Source: Marinoscillum pacificum | GTDB taxonomy: Bacteria > Bacteroidota > Bacteroidia > Cytophagales > Cyclobacteriaceae | DNA: 64,000 nucleotides | Assembly: GCF_024714495.1 (NCBI RefSeq) | Contig: NZ_JAMZMJ010000015.1 | Coordinates: forward strand, 62,001 to 126,000 | Direction of reading: 5' to 3' | Shown here: positions 35,099 to 42,705 of the stretch, piece by piece | Layout: each line of letters begins with the position of its first letter | Position numbering within the stretch: the first letter of the stretch is position 1 | Notes under the pieces: model-generated | What the model was told of the DNA's origin: nothing | Seen by the model: only the letters and a program-made list of their open reading frames with translations | Databases searched by the model: none | Program-made: the position numbers and the translations under genes

Positions 35099-36109
35099 TC
35101 ATAATCTTTCCAATACAAATTCTTTGTTCAACATCATTCCAGCCGTTGTTCCCATAGAAACTGCATTTGCGACTGTTCGCATTCGGGTTGTGTTGTCACC
35201 ACAGGCGTAAATGTTCTCTATATTTGTTTTCTGTAAATGGTCGATTTTTATGTACCCTTCATCAGTTAATTGGCAACCGAGTTGTTCGGGAATGGGGCAA
35301 TGCTGTTCGAAGGTTGTTTTGGTGTAAATGGCTCTAATCGTTTTTTTTGAACCGTCTTTAAAAATGACATTTTGAACATAGCCGTTTTTATGCTCCAATT
35401 TTTCAATCTCAATTTCAATAATATTGATGTGATGTTTTTGCAATGTCTCGGTTTGCTCAGTTGTTAATGTAGATTTTCCGTTAGTGAGCAACAAAAGGCT
35501 TTTGGTCCAATTTAATATAAGCCTGGAAAATTCATAGGCATATTCTCCATTACCTAAAATTGCGGTTGACTCATTTTTCACTTCGTATCCGTGGCAATAT
35601 GGACAATGAAGAACCGAGATTCCCCAACATTCCTGAAAACCCTTTATTGTGGGAAAGATGTCTTTAACACCCGTAGCAAAGATTAATTTTGAGGCAGAGT
35701 ATTTACCACCTGATAGAGTATGAATATAAAAACCAGCTTCTGTTTTTTCTCCATTGGTTGCCAAATCGTTGAGAAATTCGATGGTATCATATTCAGACAC
35801 TTGTTGTTTTCCAGTCTTTGCTATTTCTTGAGGTGTTTTTCCATCTTGAGTTAAAAAGTTATGAGAGTGTGGAGTTTGCCAGTTGCATGGTTGTTCACTA
35901 TCAATAACAAGCACGTTTCTCAAGGCTCTACCCAAAGCCATGGCTGCAGCAAGGCCTGAGTAACTTCCGCCAACGATAATTACGTCGAAATGTTTAATGG
36001 CTATCATGTTTTTGTTTTTTAAAAGTTCTTTGAAATTGAATGGTAATAGAAAAGTCGTTGACAAAACTCCTCCTTGTTTAATAAATGTTCGTCTTTTAAG
36101 GTTTTTCAC
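35099..36109 (-). CDS. Thioredoxin-reductase-like FAD oxidoreductase with Tat-like N-terminus
   Basis: The 336-residue protein starts at GTG. Residues 1-34 look like a Tat signal (KRRTFIKQGGVLSTTFLLPF); the FAD domain follows (DVIIVGGSYSGLAAAMALGR). The NAD(P) domain has the redox pair CPYC in LHCPYCHGYEV and ends ACGDNTTRMRTVANAVSMG. This is the TrxR-like family that works alone on small substrates. Export of such a flavoprotein is unusual; the ATG at residue 35 would give a cytosolic form. It overlaps the small membrane gene by 14 bases and belongs to the AraC/SDR/membrane unit. Confidence 0.85.
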   Translation of the reverse strand: MKNLKRRTFIKQGGVLSTTFLLPFNFKELLKNKNMIAIKHFDVIIVGGSYSGLAAAMALGRALRNVLVIDSEQPCNWQTPHSHNFLTQDGKTPQEIAKTGKQQVSEYDTIEFLNDLATNGEKTEAGFYIHTLSGGKYSASKLIFATGVKDIFPTIKGFQECWGISVLHCPYCHGYEVKNESTAILGNGEYAYEFSRLILNWTKSLLLLTNGKSTLTTEQTETLQKHHINIIEIEIEKLEHKNGYVQNVIFKDGSKKTIRAIYTKTTFEQHCPIPEQLGCQLTDEGYIKIDHLQKTNIENIYACGDNTTRMRTVANAVSMGTTAGMMLNKEFVLERL

Positions 36110-36320
36110 TTTTTTGAAATTTTTCTATTAGGATATTCAGCACTGGTATACCAACAAACATCATCCACGGTACTAAAATCAAGGTTAATATGAGTGTTCG
36201 CAAAGGCACAGGAATATTGATCAGGTGCTTGCCGAAAATCAAGTAGAATACGGTAATAGATGGATATATCACAAACCAAATCTTTACTGCTTGGATAATT
36301 CTTCCTTTCATCAGTTTCAT
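36096..36320 (-). CDS. Small two-helix membrane protein
   Basis: The 74-residue protein has two hydrophobic segments (about 13-28 and 39-65) and basic ends. The layout resembles DUF2798-type proteins, but the match is weak. It overlaps the SDR gene upstream by one base (TAATG) and the flavoprotein gene downstream by 14 bases, so it is clearly translated as part of this operon. Confidence 0.65.
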   Translation of the reverse strand: MKLMKGRIIQAVKIWFVIYPSITVFYLIFGKHLINIPVPLRTLILTLILVPWMMFVGIPVLNILIEKFQKSEKP

Positions 36321-36916
36321 TATGGTTTTATAATTCTTCCTGTTACTGCTCCAAATAAACTTTTGCGAAATAGAAACTCCAGCTGTTTCATAGTAGTAGG
36401 TAATTCGCCGGGGAAATAAGGGAAATATTGTGGCGAATTTTCTATTACCGTTGGGCTTACTGCATTGATACGTACTTCATTTTCCAGCTCAATGGAAGCA
36501 GCACGAACAAAGCCTTCTATCGCTCCATTGACCGCTGAAGCGTTAGCGAAATTCCGCTGTGGGTTGTGAGTTAGACCGCCAGTTATCAATGTGAATGAAC
36601 CTTTGGGGCGAATGTATTGCTGACCCATAAGAACGAGATTGATTTGTCCCATCATTTTACCCTCAATACCCGTTCTAAAAGTATTGTCATTTAGTTTTTT
36701 CCATGAGCCAACAAATGTCGGTCCGGCTGTTGAGATCAATGCGTCGAATTCTCCGATTTGATTGAACATTTCTTTAATGGATTCGATGGAAGTTATATCC
36801 ACCTTCACATCCCCGGTTGTGCGGCTGGTTTTAATTATTTCATGGTTTTCCTTTTCCAAAACATTGACCAGGTATCGTCCCATGGTGCCAGACGCACCTA
36901 TAATTATGATTTTCAT
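36320..36916 (-). CDS. Short-chain dehydrogenase/reductase lacking the YxxxK motif
   Basis: The 198-residue Rossmann protein has NAD(P) motif GASGTMGRYL (residues 7-16) and VKVDITS. The stretch where SDR enzymes carry YxxxK reads FANASAVNGAIEGFVRAA, so the catalytic Tyr and Lys are replaced, as in one known short SDR subgroup. It is shorter than the classical 250 residues. It is followed without a gap by the membrane and flavoprotein genes, and an AraC gene lies upstream on the same strand. The substrate is unknown. Confidence 0.8.
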   Translation of the reverse strand: MKIIIIGASGTMGRYLVNVLEKENHEIIKTSRTTGDVKVDITSIESIKEMFNQIGEFDALISTAGPTFVGSWKKLNDNTFRTGIEGKMMGQINLVLMGQQYIRPKGSFTLITGGLTHNPQRNFANASAVNGAIEGFVRAASIELENEVRINAVSPTVIENSPQYFPYFPGELPTTMKQLEFLFRKSLFGAVTGRIIKP

Positions 36917-37112
36917 ATTTTGCTTTTCTTAAATTGCTGAGCAAAATTATTTCTATTATCAGGGTAGTTTATAGGACAAAAGTCAAGTCTGGCAGGACTT
37001 AATTAAAGATTCCTTTCTGTATAGAAGAACCATCAACCTTCTTTGAACGATTTTAGCAAAAGACTTTACAGGAAAGCCTCCCTAATCATGCCAACAGCTG
37101 ACTGGACTAGAA

Positions 37113-37964
37113 TTATTTGAATTTTTTTCTAAAGACTTCCGGGGAATCACCTGTGTGTTTCTTAAAAAACCGGATAAAGTATGAAGTGTCTTCGTAACCT
37201 AGATTGTAGGCAACATGATTGATTTGTTGAGATGTTCCAAGTAAGTTTCTTTTGGCTTCAAGTATTATTTGCTCATTAATAATTTGAGAGCAGGTTTTTC
37301 CAGCAGCTTCTTTGGTTATTTTATTGAGTTGAAAGGAAGAAAGGTTCATCATCTCAGCATATTCTGTCACTTGCTTGTGGGATGAAATGTTGTTTTGCAA
37401 GAACTCCATCAACTCTTCAAATCGCTGGATATAATATTGATTTTCGCTAATCGAAATTATTTTAGGGTTTTGACTTTGCCTCACAATCTCTATGAATAGA
37501 ACTTTCAAATTTGCTTTAATTACTTCCTGATAATTATCTAGTTTGTGGTCGTTTTCTTCATAAATAATGGACAAAATAGAAAGTATTTTTTTGAATTTCT
37601 CAGAACTAAGGGGGCAGTGGTTTTTGTAGCTGACTTTCCGCAATGCAAAATTTGTAGGTTCTTCTCTGGGCATGTAAAACTCTCGGCTAAATTGAATTAT
37701 GTAGCCCACACTTCCTTTCTCGAGTGTAAGTTGGTGTACTTGTCCGGGCCGCATAAAGAAAATGGAATAGTCGTAGACTGGGTAGGGAATGAAGTCAATG
37801 ACGTGTTCACCACCTCCGTTTTCTAAAAATAAAGCAAAGAAAAAGTTGTGGCGGTGAATCTCTTGAATTAAGTCATTTTCAGAAAGTAAGTTTTCAAGCT
37901 TTATGATGTTAAATCCTTTCTGGAATTGAGGTTCGTCAATATGTCTTATAGGAATTTTTGACAT
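37113..37964 (-). CDS. AraC family transcriptional regulator
   Basis: The 283-residue protein has an N-terminal sensor region (FNIIKLENLLSE to FFMRPGQVHQLTLEKG) and a C-terminal double helix-turn-helix (YAEMMNLSSFQLNKITKEA and VAYNLGYEDTSYFIRFFKKH). It is about 200 bases upstream of, and co-directional with, the SDR-membrane-flavoprotein genes, which it probably activates. The spacer 36917-37112 shows nothing else. Repeat copy C begins 38 bases upstream of its ATG. Confidence 0.88.
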   Translation of the reverse strand: MSKIPIRHIDEPQFQKGFNIIKLENLLSENDLIQEIHRHNFFFALFLENGGGEHVIDFIPYPVYDYSIFFMRPGQVHQLTLEKGSVGYIIQFSREFYMPREEPTNFALRKVSYKNHCPLSSEKFKKILSILSIIYEENDHKLDNYQEVIKANLKVLFIEIVRQSQNPKIISISENQYYIQRFEELMEFLQNNISSHKQVTEYAEMMNLSSFQLNKITKEAAGKTCSQIINEQIILEAKRNLLGTSQQINHVAYNLGYEDTSYFIRFFKKHTGDSPEVFRKKFK

Positions 37965-38001
37965 TAAGGTTCTCTAATGAAGGCAAGCATAGTTAAAACA
38001 T

Positions 38002-38052
38002 GCCTAATCTAACCCATTTCACCCCTGAAAGCAATCCTGAACCATCAGGCAT
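38002..38052. repeat. Array repeat copy C (truncated)
   Basis: Only the first ~50 bases are kept: GCCTAATCTAACCC, CTGAAAGCAAT, then a new central hairpin CCTGA-ACCA-TCAGG. The right half with the CACGCG palindrome is absent, replaced by the leader of the plus-strand DUF6261 gene. The truncation marks where that gene block was probably inserted. Confidence 0.75.
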
Positions 38053-38201
38053 GATTAAAAAGGTGATCTGACTCACTATTTTCACCCATGAGTTGTGCTG
38101 GATACAAGAAATCTCGTCGCAGATACGTTATCCTCCAATATTGTACTATTTCACCCTGACGAAAGCATTGCTGAGTCAGGGCAAACCTAAAATTTATCGC
38201 T

Positions 38202-38849
38202 ATGCAGATGATTAATGTACCCAAGCTGCGCATGGCGCAGCTACAAACCTTCACGGAAGGCGTATTGAAAACCACCGCTAACCTTACCGAGGTGGCCCCA
38301 CAGGTCGCTGACGTGAAGGCAAAACTCAAGGTCTTTCTGGACGGGATGACCAAAGCCACTGCCAGTTCCAATAAATCGGTTTTGGATCGCACCAGAGATG
38401 AGCTGAACTCCGGATTCTTCAAAGGTGTGGAGTCGGAGCAGTTGTTTCCGCATGCAGCGGACGTTGCAAAACTTCTTAGTCAGGTAGTTGGTATCACTTC
38501 CCGCTATGGCTTTGGTCTCAATAGGCTCAGCTATGACGAGCAGACGGCCCAGACGGATAACATGATCAAGGAACTGGAAGCTCTAAAACTCAATAAGTTG
38601 CCTAATATCTCCAGGTGGCTGGCACCCATGAAAGCCGCCAATGCGGAGTTTAAGTCCCTGGCGGAGGCGTATTACAAAGATCTGACTGCTGCCGGAGAGA
38701 CCTCTGCTGCCAGCCATGCAGCGCCTGCTCTTACCGATGCCATCAACGCACTCTTCACCATGCTGTTTGCGCATGTACAGATATCAGGCAGCGAGACGTT
38801 GACTACTGCCTACAAGGAGTTGATTACCCAGGTGGAGTCTTTTAAGTAG
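38202..38849 (+). CDS. DUF6261 family protein (helical)
   Basis: This 215-residue, mostly helical protein has no signal or membrane segment. YGFGLNRLSYDEQTAQTDNMIKEL and the start NVPKLRMAQLQTF fit the DUF6261 family of Bacteroidota, whose function is unknown. It is the only plus-strand gene of the array and is richer in G+C than the neighbours. The leader (38153-38181) holds an inverted repeat CCCTGAC/GTCAGGG. A tandem block of four 41-bp hairpin repeats follows from 30 bases after its stop. Confidence 0.65.
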   Translation: MQMINVPKLRMAQLQTFTEGVLKTTANLTEVAPQVADVKAKLKVFLDGMTKATASSNKSVLDRTRDELNSGFFKGVESEQLFPHAADVAKLLSQVVGITSRYGFGLNRLSYDEQTAQTDNMIKELEALKLNKLPNISRWLAPMKAANAEFKSLAEAYYKDLTAAGETSAASHAAPALTDAINALFTMLFAHVQISGSETLTTAYKELITQVESFK

Positions 38850-38870
38850 GAGAGCAGGGCCAGAGGTGAA

Positions 38871-39036
38871 ACCTGCATGTTTGGAGCCTCCGCGGCTTGC
38901 GGAATGCTAAAACACGCATGTTTGGACGTTCCGCTGGTCTTCCGAAGGCATAAACACAGCCGTTTGGAGGTTCTGCAGCTTGCAGCAAGGCAAAACGTGG
39001 ATGTTTGGGGCTTCCGCACACGTGCGGAGACCTCTT
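38871..39036. repeat. Four tandem ~41-bp hairpin repeats after the DUF6261 gene
   Basis: Units begin at 38878, 38919, 38961 and 39001 (41, 42 and 40 bases apart), each starting ATGTTTGG or CCGTTTGG. Unit 1 contains stem TCCGC/GCGGA, unit 3 CTGCA/TGCAG and unit 4 TCCGCAC/GTGCGGA; in unit 2 the stem is poor. Paired changes between units keep the stem. The rest of the spacer to 39181 shows no gene. Confidence 0.8.
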
Positions 39037-39181
39037 TCAGGACCTGACCTAGGGAAATTTGAGGGTTTTTAAGCGTGATGAAGGCTGTGTTATGCCTGTT
39101 GTTGGAAACCGGTCTTAGCTTCGGCGGAATTCAAAGTGAGGGGGGAGGCAAAGGGCCATCATCGTTTGTTGTGCTCCTTTA

Positions 39182-39706
39182 CTAGTCATTTGGTTCGTAA
39201 ATGAGATACACTTTGTGTTGAATCACAATAGTCAAGGTGAACGCACTCAATAGCGTCGCAAATGCATTGTTGTCGATTGTAATTCTCCATTTTGCTGGTT
39301 TAAGAGGATGTTCAATTTCTGTTGTTAATCGACCGATACGATCCTGGTTGTCCAAAATCAGTTTCCAATCTTTCTGATCCAAAACCTTGAATTCAGTTGA
39401 GTTAGATTTTAAAAAACAATATTCAGGAGCGATAGAAATAAGAACTTTTGATTTTGGAATATGGTATTCCCAAAGTTCATTGTTTAAATGATCTTGGATT
39501 GTGTATTCGGTTCTCAGATTATCCGTGAATTTTACTGTTGCTGCTAGTGAGTTGTTGGAATTGTAAAGTTCAAAAACCCCAGTCCGTTTGGTAGTTCTAG
39601 TAACATTACAGGAATAGATCAATTGGTTATCATCGTAAAAGTTAATTGCGTTAACCTCGCCGATTATAGGAATAGTTCTACTTAGTTTAATGTTTAAAAA
39701 ATACAT
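39182..39706 (-). CDS. Hypothetical beta-rich protein
   Basis: The 174-residue protein has alternating hydrophobic strands (NQLIYSCNVTRTT, GVFELYNSNNSLAATVKF, YTIQDHLNNELWEYHIP). It ends in a hydrophobic segment (FATLLSAFTLTIVIQHKVYLIY) that could be one membrane helix. The layout recalls Tubby/LURP-like barrels, but no firm family was recognised. It sits between copy D (5' side) and the DUF6261 block. A CAACAAACGATGATG motif follows its stop on the minus strand. Confidence 0.55.
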   Translation of the reverse strand: MYFLNIKLSRTIPIIGEVNAINFYDDNQLIYSCNVTRTTKRTGVFELYNSNNSLAATVKFTDNLRTEYTIQDHLNNELWEYHIPKSKVLISIAPEYCFLKSNSTEFKVLDQKDWKLILDNQDRIGRLTTEIEHPLKPAKWRITIDNNAFATLLSAFTLTIVIQHKVYLIYEPND

Positions 39707-39769
39707 CTGTTTTGGACTACAATATGGAGCATAACACAGTCATACACATGACCATTTATATTATGACAT

Positions 39770-39866
39770 GCCTAATCTAACCCATTTCACCTCTGAAAGC
39801 AACACTGGGATGCAATGGGCATCTGCTTAGGGAGTTTCTTGATATTTAAAATCACACGTGGTACGA
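39770..39866. repeat. Array repeat copy D
   Basis: GCCTAATCTAACCCATTTCA start, central hairpin GATGC-AATGG-GCATC, and a degenerate end CACACGTGGTACG. The flank ATAACACAGTCATA...ATGACCAT...TATATTATGACAT before it is shared with copy F, so the repeat extends ~50 bases further in these two copies. Confidence 0.83.
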
Positions 39867-39908
39867 TTGGGCTAGATTGAGGGATTTTATTGGCTAGTGT
39901 GGCAATCA

Positions 39909-39933
39909 ACTAGTTGGAGCAACTCCAACTAGT
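39909..39933. repeat. Perfect 11-bp inverted repeat
   Basis: ACTAGTTGGAG, loop CAA, CTCCAACTAGT. It lies just 3' of the gene ending at 39963 and next to CGCTTGTTATGTCC. On the minus strand this could act as a terminator stem or as part of a folded recombination site; no T-run follows. Confidence 0.6.
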
Positions 39934-39962
39934 GCAGGGGCGCTTGTTATGTCCTGTTTTTT

Positions 39963-40265
39963 TTACGGTTTGTTTGTTCCGGTGGCTAGAAGTTGCGCCA
40001 CTTCCGAGATGTTCTCAGATAGTTCGTCAAATGTTCGAAGTTCAGACCAAGTTGCACCGGAATACTTTTCATGTGGTTCACTCGAATCGACTCTCAGTTG
40101 GCGTTCACGTCCGTCATAGGTTAATCTATAACAATTGCCGTTAATCCGATAACCAAGACGTCCGTTTCCAAAAGAGTATGGTTGATATAGGAATTCTTGC
40201 AGTTCGAATTTTTCTATAGTCTGAAGTTTGGCTTCAAGTTCTGTTCGAAAGTCTTCAAATTTCAT
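39963..40265 (-). CDS. Small hypothetical protein (100 aa)
   Basis: This soluble protein of 100 residues begins MKFEDFRTELEAKL. A central strand region (SFGNGRLGYRINGNCYRLTYDGRERQLRVDSS) is followed by a helical tail. No family was recognised. The size, acidity and cassette-like setting resemble orphan immunity-type proteins, which is only a guess. It lies 36 bases downstream of the gene at 40301 with CGCTTGTTACATGCC between them. Confidence 0.55.
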   Translation of the reverse strand: MKFEDFRTELEAKLQTIEKFELQEFLYQPYSFGNGRLGYRINGNCYRLTYDGRERQLRVDSSEPHEKYSGATWSELRTFDELSENISEVAQLLATGTNKP

Positions 40266-40300
40266 TATTCATCTAGTTCGGCCATTCGCTATATCGCTTG

Positions 40301-40633
40301 TTACATGCCGTCTTCTACAATTTTGCTGAACACAGAAGTTAGTTCGTCTTGCTTGAGGAGTTCGTCAATTACCTGTTCAATGTCCTGTCGAGAGCATTTG
40401 TCGATCAGAATCATGTCGCTTGACCATAGGTATTTACCGTTCAAGTTCTCGCCAGTTCGCTGGTTCTTATTTTTCAGTTCCTTGATATTAGAATAGGTGA
40501 AAAATGATCCGACATATCTTTCACCATTCGTTAGAGTTACAATGACGTCTGTGTTGTTATTATCATAGTTCCATTGACCCTCAACCCATTCTTCTGCTTC
40601 AATCCAAATGTTTTTTAATTTATCAGCTTTCAT
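40301..40633 (-). CDS. Small hypothetical protein (110 aa)
   Basis: The start at 40633 (MKADKLKNIWIEAEEW) is preferred to an upstream ATG at 40675, because the preceding gene stops at 40635. The 110-residue soluble protein has a beta core (DVIVTLTNGERYVGSFFTYSNI) and a C-terminal helix (DIEQVIDELLKQDELTSVFSKIVED). No family is certain. It is translated directly after the gene at 40635. Confidence 0.55.
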   Translation of the reverse strand: MKADKLKNIWIEAEEWVEGQWNYDNNNTDVIVTLTNGERYVGSFFTYSNIKELKNKNQRTGENLNGKYLWSSDMILIDKCSRQDIEQVIDELLKQDELTSVFSKIVEDGM

Positions 40634-40634
40634 A

Positions 40635-41003
40635 TTAATGGAGATGAACTTCCCAATCTTCAAATTCAGGCTCAATCATATAGTTATCTATTCTATGGGT
40701 GCATACGTGCCTGATCCATTGTGCTGCTCTTTTCATTGCCTGTGTTTGGTTAAGAACTTTACCGGAAGAATCCATCTTTATGACATTGGCAAAAATTGCA
40801 TACGCTTGCTCAACTAAGCTTGCCTCTTCTTTAAGAATTTCTCTATAGTCAACATTTTTCAAAATTGATTCATCGCCAATTACAAAAGGAAGTGTTCCAT
40901 TGGTATAATAATAGGCAAAATGCCTCAGCGCACTTTTGAAGTCGTTAGAAAGCTCAACAACTACTTCTTGATTCTGTTTTTCTTGTTTCTTCTTGAAGAA
41001 CAT
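40635..41003 (-). CDS. Small hypothetical protein (122 aa)
   Basis: The soluble 122-residue protein has a very basic start (MFFKKKQEKQ) and helical segments FKSALRHFAYYYTNG and QTQAMKRAAQWIRHVC, ending in an acidic stretch (EPEFEDWEVHLH). No family was recognised. It is the first gene of a two-gene unit bounded by repeat copy E upstream. Confidence 0.55.
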   Translation of the reverse strand: MFFKKKQEKQNQEVVVELSNDFKSALRHFAYYYTNGTLPFVIGDESILKNVDYREILKEEASLVEQAYAIFANVIKMDSSGKVLNQTQAMKRAAQWIRHVCTHRIDNYMIEPEFEDWEVHLH

Positions 41004-41070
41004 TAATCGATCCTATAATGGCATGTAACATAGTAATAACATAAGCGATCATGTCATTTGATAATATCTC

Positions 41071-41170
41071 GCCTAATCTAACCCATTTCACTTCTGAAAG
41101 CAATTCTAGGTTGAAGGGCATCCTGCTTATGAAGTGTCTTGATATGATAAAGTCATACGGGAACGCGTGA
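41071..41170. repeat. Array repeat copy E
   Basis: GCCTAATCTAACCCATTTCA start and a changed end CATACGGGAACGCGTG. It lies 68 bases upstream of the start of the gene at 40635-41003. A 120-base spacer to 41288 follows, with CATCATCGTTTGTTATGAGC at its end. Confidence 0.82.
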
Positions 41171-41288
41171 GGCAGCTTGGGAAGAAAGCACTTCAGTTTT
41201 CTTGGCTGTAGATAAGCAGGATGTTGAGCATGCACTTAGAAGATGGCTAAGTAAGGCTATGCGACATCATCGTTTGTTATGAGCTTTT

Positions 41289-41585
41289 TCACGCTCTAGT
41301 TTGCGTTAGTTGAGCCGTTACGGTGTTACAGTCAAAACATACAAAGTTGTGAATTACCATACAATCTGCTATATCATAGTTATCTCCGATTGAATCAATT
41401 TGAGCGTAAAACGTCATTTTATTCGAGCATACGGAGCAGTTTGGATACTCACTCTCTGAAAGTTCATCTGGTTGACCTCCCAAGAAATGTCGGGTTCCAG
41501 CAACCTCGTTCCATTCATATCCAACAGCATTCTTTGCCTCTTCTGTTTCAGGTTGAGGAATTAACTTGATTTTAGGGATTTTCAT
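41289..41585 (-). CDS. Small zinc-ribbon-like protein (DUF1963/YwqG-like tail)
   Basis: This 98-residue protein contains HFLGGQPDELSESEYPNC, then CSVC and CFDC, four cysteines spaced as a zinc ribbon, with MTFYAQIDSIGDNYD between. The segment resembles the C-terminal part of DUF1963/YwqG proteins, found alone here. The function is unknown; such small proteins often stand beside toxin or immunity genes. It starts one base into the barstar gene stop. Confidence 0.6.
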   Translation of the reverse strand: MKIPKIKLIPQPETEEAKNAVGYEWNEVAGTRHFLGGQPDELSESEYPNCSVCSNKMTFYAQIDSIGDNYDIADCMVIHNFVCFDCNTVTAQLTQTRA

Positions 41586-41881
41586 TAATACAACTGAGTA
41601 GAGATCATTAGAGTTGGGTGTTTACCCTGTTCGATTTTTCTGTAATTCACAAAGGCCGAGCATTCAAAAATTGCCTCCAATTGTTCAGGAGCTCGTTCTT
41701 TAAGAAGATGTCCTTTTGTTATTTCGATAATTGTTGGTGCGTCACTTAGTTCATCTACACAATCCATCCATGCGTTCATGTTCTCCCCGTAATAATCCGG
41801 AAAATTCATCTGCTTCTTGAATTCATTGTGGAAGGTTTTCCAGTTCGTGATCTTGGTTCCGTTAGTTCTGCAGGTTTTCAT
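41585..41881 (-). CDS. Barstar family protein (barnase inhibitor-like)
   Basis: The 98-residue protein has the barstar core: WKTFHNEFKKQMNFPDYYG, then ENMNAWMDCVDEL, then a central strand PTIIEITKG and a C-terminal helix. Barstar binds and blocks barnase-type RNases through its acidic helix. No barnase-like RNase gene is in the window, so it may be an orphan immunity gene against the toxins of neighbours. It is bounded by repeat copy F upstream and shares a transcription unit with the zinc-ribbon gene. Confidence 0.85.
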   Translation of the reverse strand: MKTCRTNGTKITNWKTFHNEFKKQMNFPDYYGENMNAWMDCVDELSDAPTIIEITKGHLLKERAPEQLEAIFECSAFVNYRKIEQGKHPTLMISTQLY

Positions 41882-41933
41882 TCTTCAAGTTGCTGATAAC
41901 ACAGTCATAACATGACCATCTATATTATGACAT

Positions 41934-42030
41934 GCCTAAGCTAACCCATTTTACCTCTGAAAGCAATACTGGGATGCCGGGGAGCATTCTGCTTATAGAG
42001 TGTCTTGATGTCACACGCGGAACGTTAATG
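41934..42030. repeat. Array repeat copy F
   Basis: GCCTAAGCTAACCCATTTTA start, central GGGATGCC...GAGCATTC, and a broken end CACACGCGGAACGTTAATG. It lies 53 bases upstream of the barstar ATG and 26 bases from the 3' end of the gene at 42056. Confidence 0.82.
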
Positions 42031-42055
42031 CCAGCTTGGAAAATTTAGAAACGAG

Positions 42056-42493
42056 TCATGCCCAAAACTTCCACCAGGGCTTGCTATGTTCTATGATCGA
42101 GACCAATTGGCCAGAGCCATCAGGAAAAAAGATGTCTGAGTTGCCACTAGCATCAAAGAATCCTACCTGATACTTGGCAGCCAGGTTCTTCACGAATGGA
42201 TAGGCCTGATCGGCAAACACCCACCCAAAAGCCACATAGATCATGTCTTGTCCAATACTGTAATCGGCTAGTGTCTGATCTTCGCTCACGTCATCAGATG
42301 CATACGGGCCATTCATGGGCGGGAATGTTTCTTTGATCTCCATAAACCAGTTGTGCAGTTCCTCTGAACTTACCTCAGGGTTATTGTAGTCATGATCTTC
42401 AACCCATTTAGCCTGTTGTTGATACCATACCATAAACGCTTCTTGATTTCGTGGCGCTGCAGCAGGATTAAAAACAATTAAGTCGTAACTCAT
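42056..42493 (-). CDS. Hypothetical protein (145 aa)
   Basis: The soluble, acidic protein starts MSYDLIVFNPAAAPRNQEAF and includes Trp-rich regions and an end KPWWKFWA. Related small proteins of this MSYDLxVF type are widespread in bacteria and have no known function. It is the outermost gene of the array, with repeat copy F at its 3' side only. Confidence 0.65.
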   Translation of the reverse strand: MSYDLIVFNPAAAPRNQEAFMVWYQQQAKWVEDHDYNNPEVSSEELHNWFMEIKETFPPMNGPYASDDVSEDQTLADYSIGQDMIYVAFGWVFADQAYPFVKNLAAKYQVGFFDASGNSDIFFPDGSGQLVSIIEHSKPWWKFWA

Positions 42494-42618
42494 AGTTCAG
42501 AATTAAGTACAAAGACTAACATCATGCTCAAAGTAAGTTCAATTAACCTAGATGTCACTATTTATTGCCATGGAAACCCTAATTTGAAGTAATAATTCGG
42601 GTAATGATTATGTGCTCC

Positions 42619-42705
42619 TTACCTCTAAAATACCCTCCAACACGGATTAAAAACGGAATAGTTTGATTTCATCTTTGTTGGATAACTGATGAATCTATGA
42701 CAGAG
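42619..42705. repeat. 87-bp copy of the promoter/leader of the gene at 52032
   Basis: It differs at three positions from 51954-52040 and ends with the same start codon context (CTATGACAGAG). Here the frame after ATG 42697 ends after 26 codons with no similarity to the gene at 52032, so only the leader and first codons were copied. The spacer 42494-43453 around it holds this element, the gene remnant below and nothing else recognised. Confidence 0.85.

Noticed and set aside
38045-38422. 125-residue minus-strand frame overlapping the DUF6261 start
   Set aside because: It runs over the repeat copy and the opposite strand of DUF6261; no coding features.
38810-39019. Minus-strand 69-residue frame over the hairpin repeats
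   Set aside because: It arises from the repeat sequence, overlaps the 3' end of the DUF6261 gene and shows no protein-like features.
38871-39036. Tandem 41-bp repeats as a CRISPR array
   Set aside because: Units abut with no spacers, they are diverged in sequence, and no cas gene is near.
40676-41288. Proven integron attC sites
   Set aside because: GTTRRRY-like and AACAARCG-like boxes are present, but matching RYYYAAC partners and a foldable attC stem could not be established by eye, and no integrase was seen. Kept only as a hypothesis in the findings.
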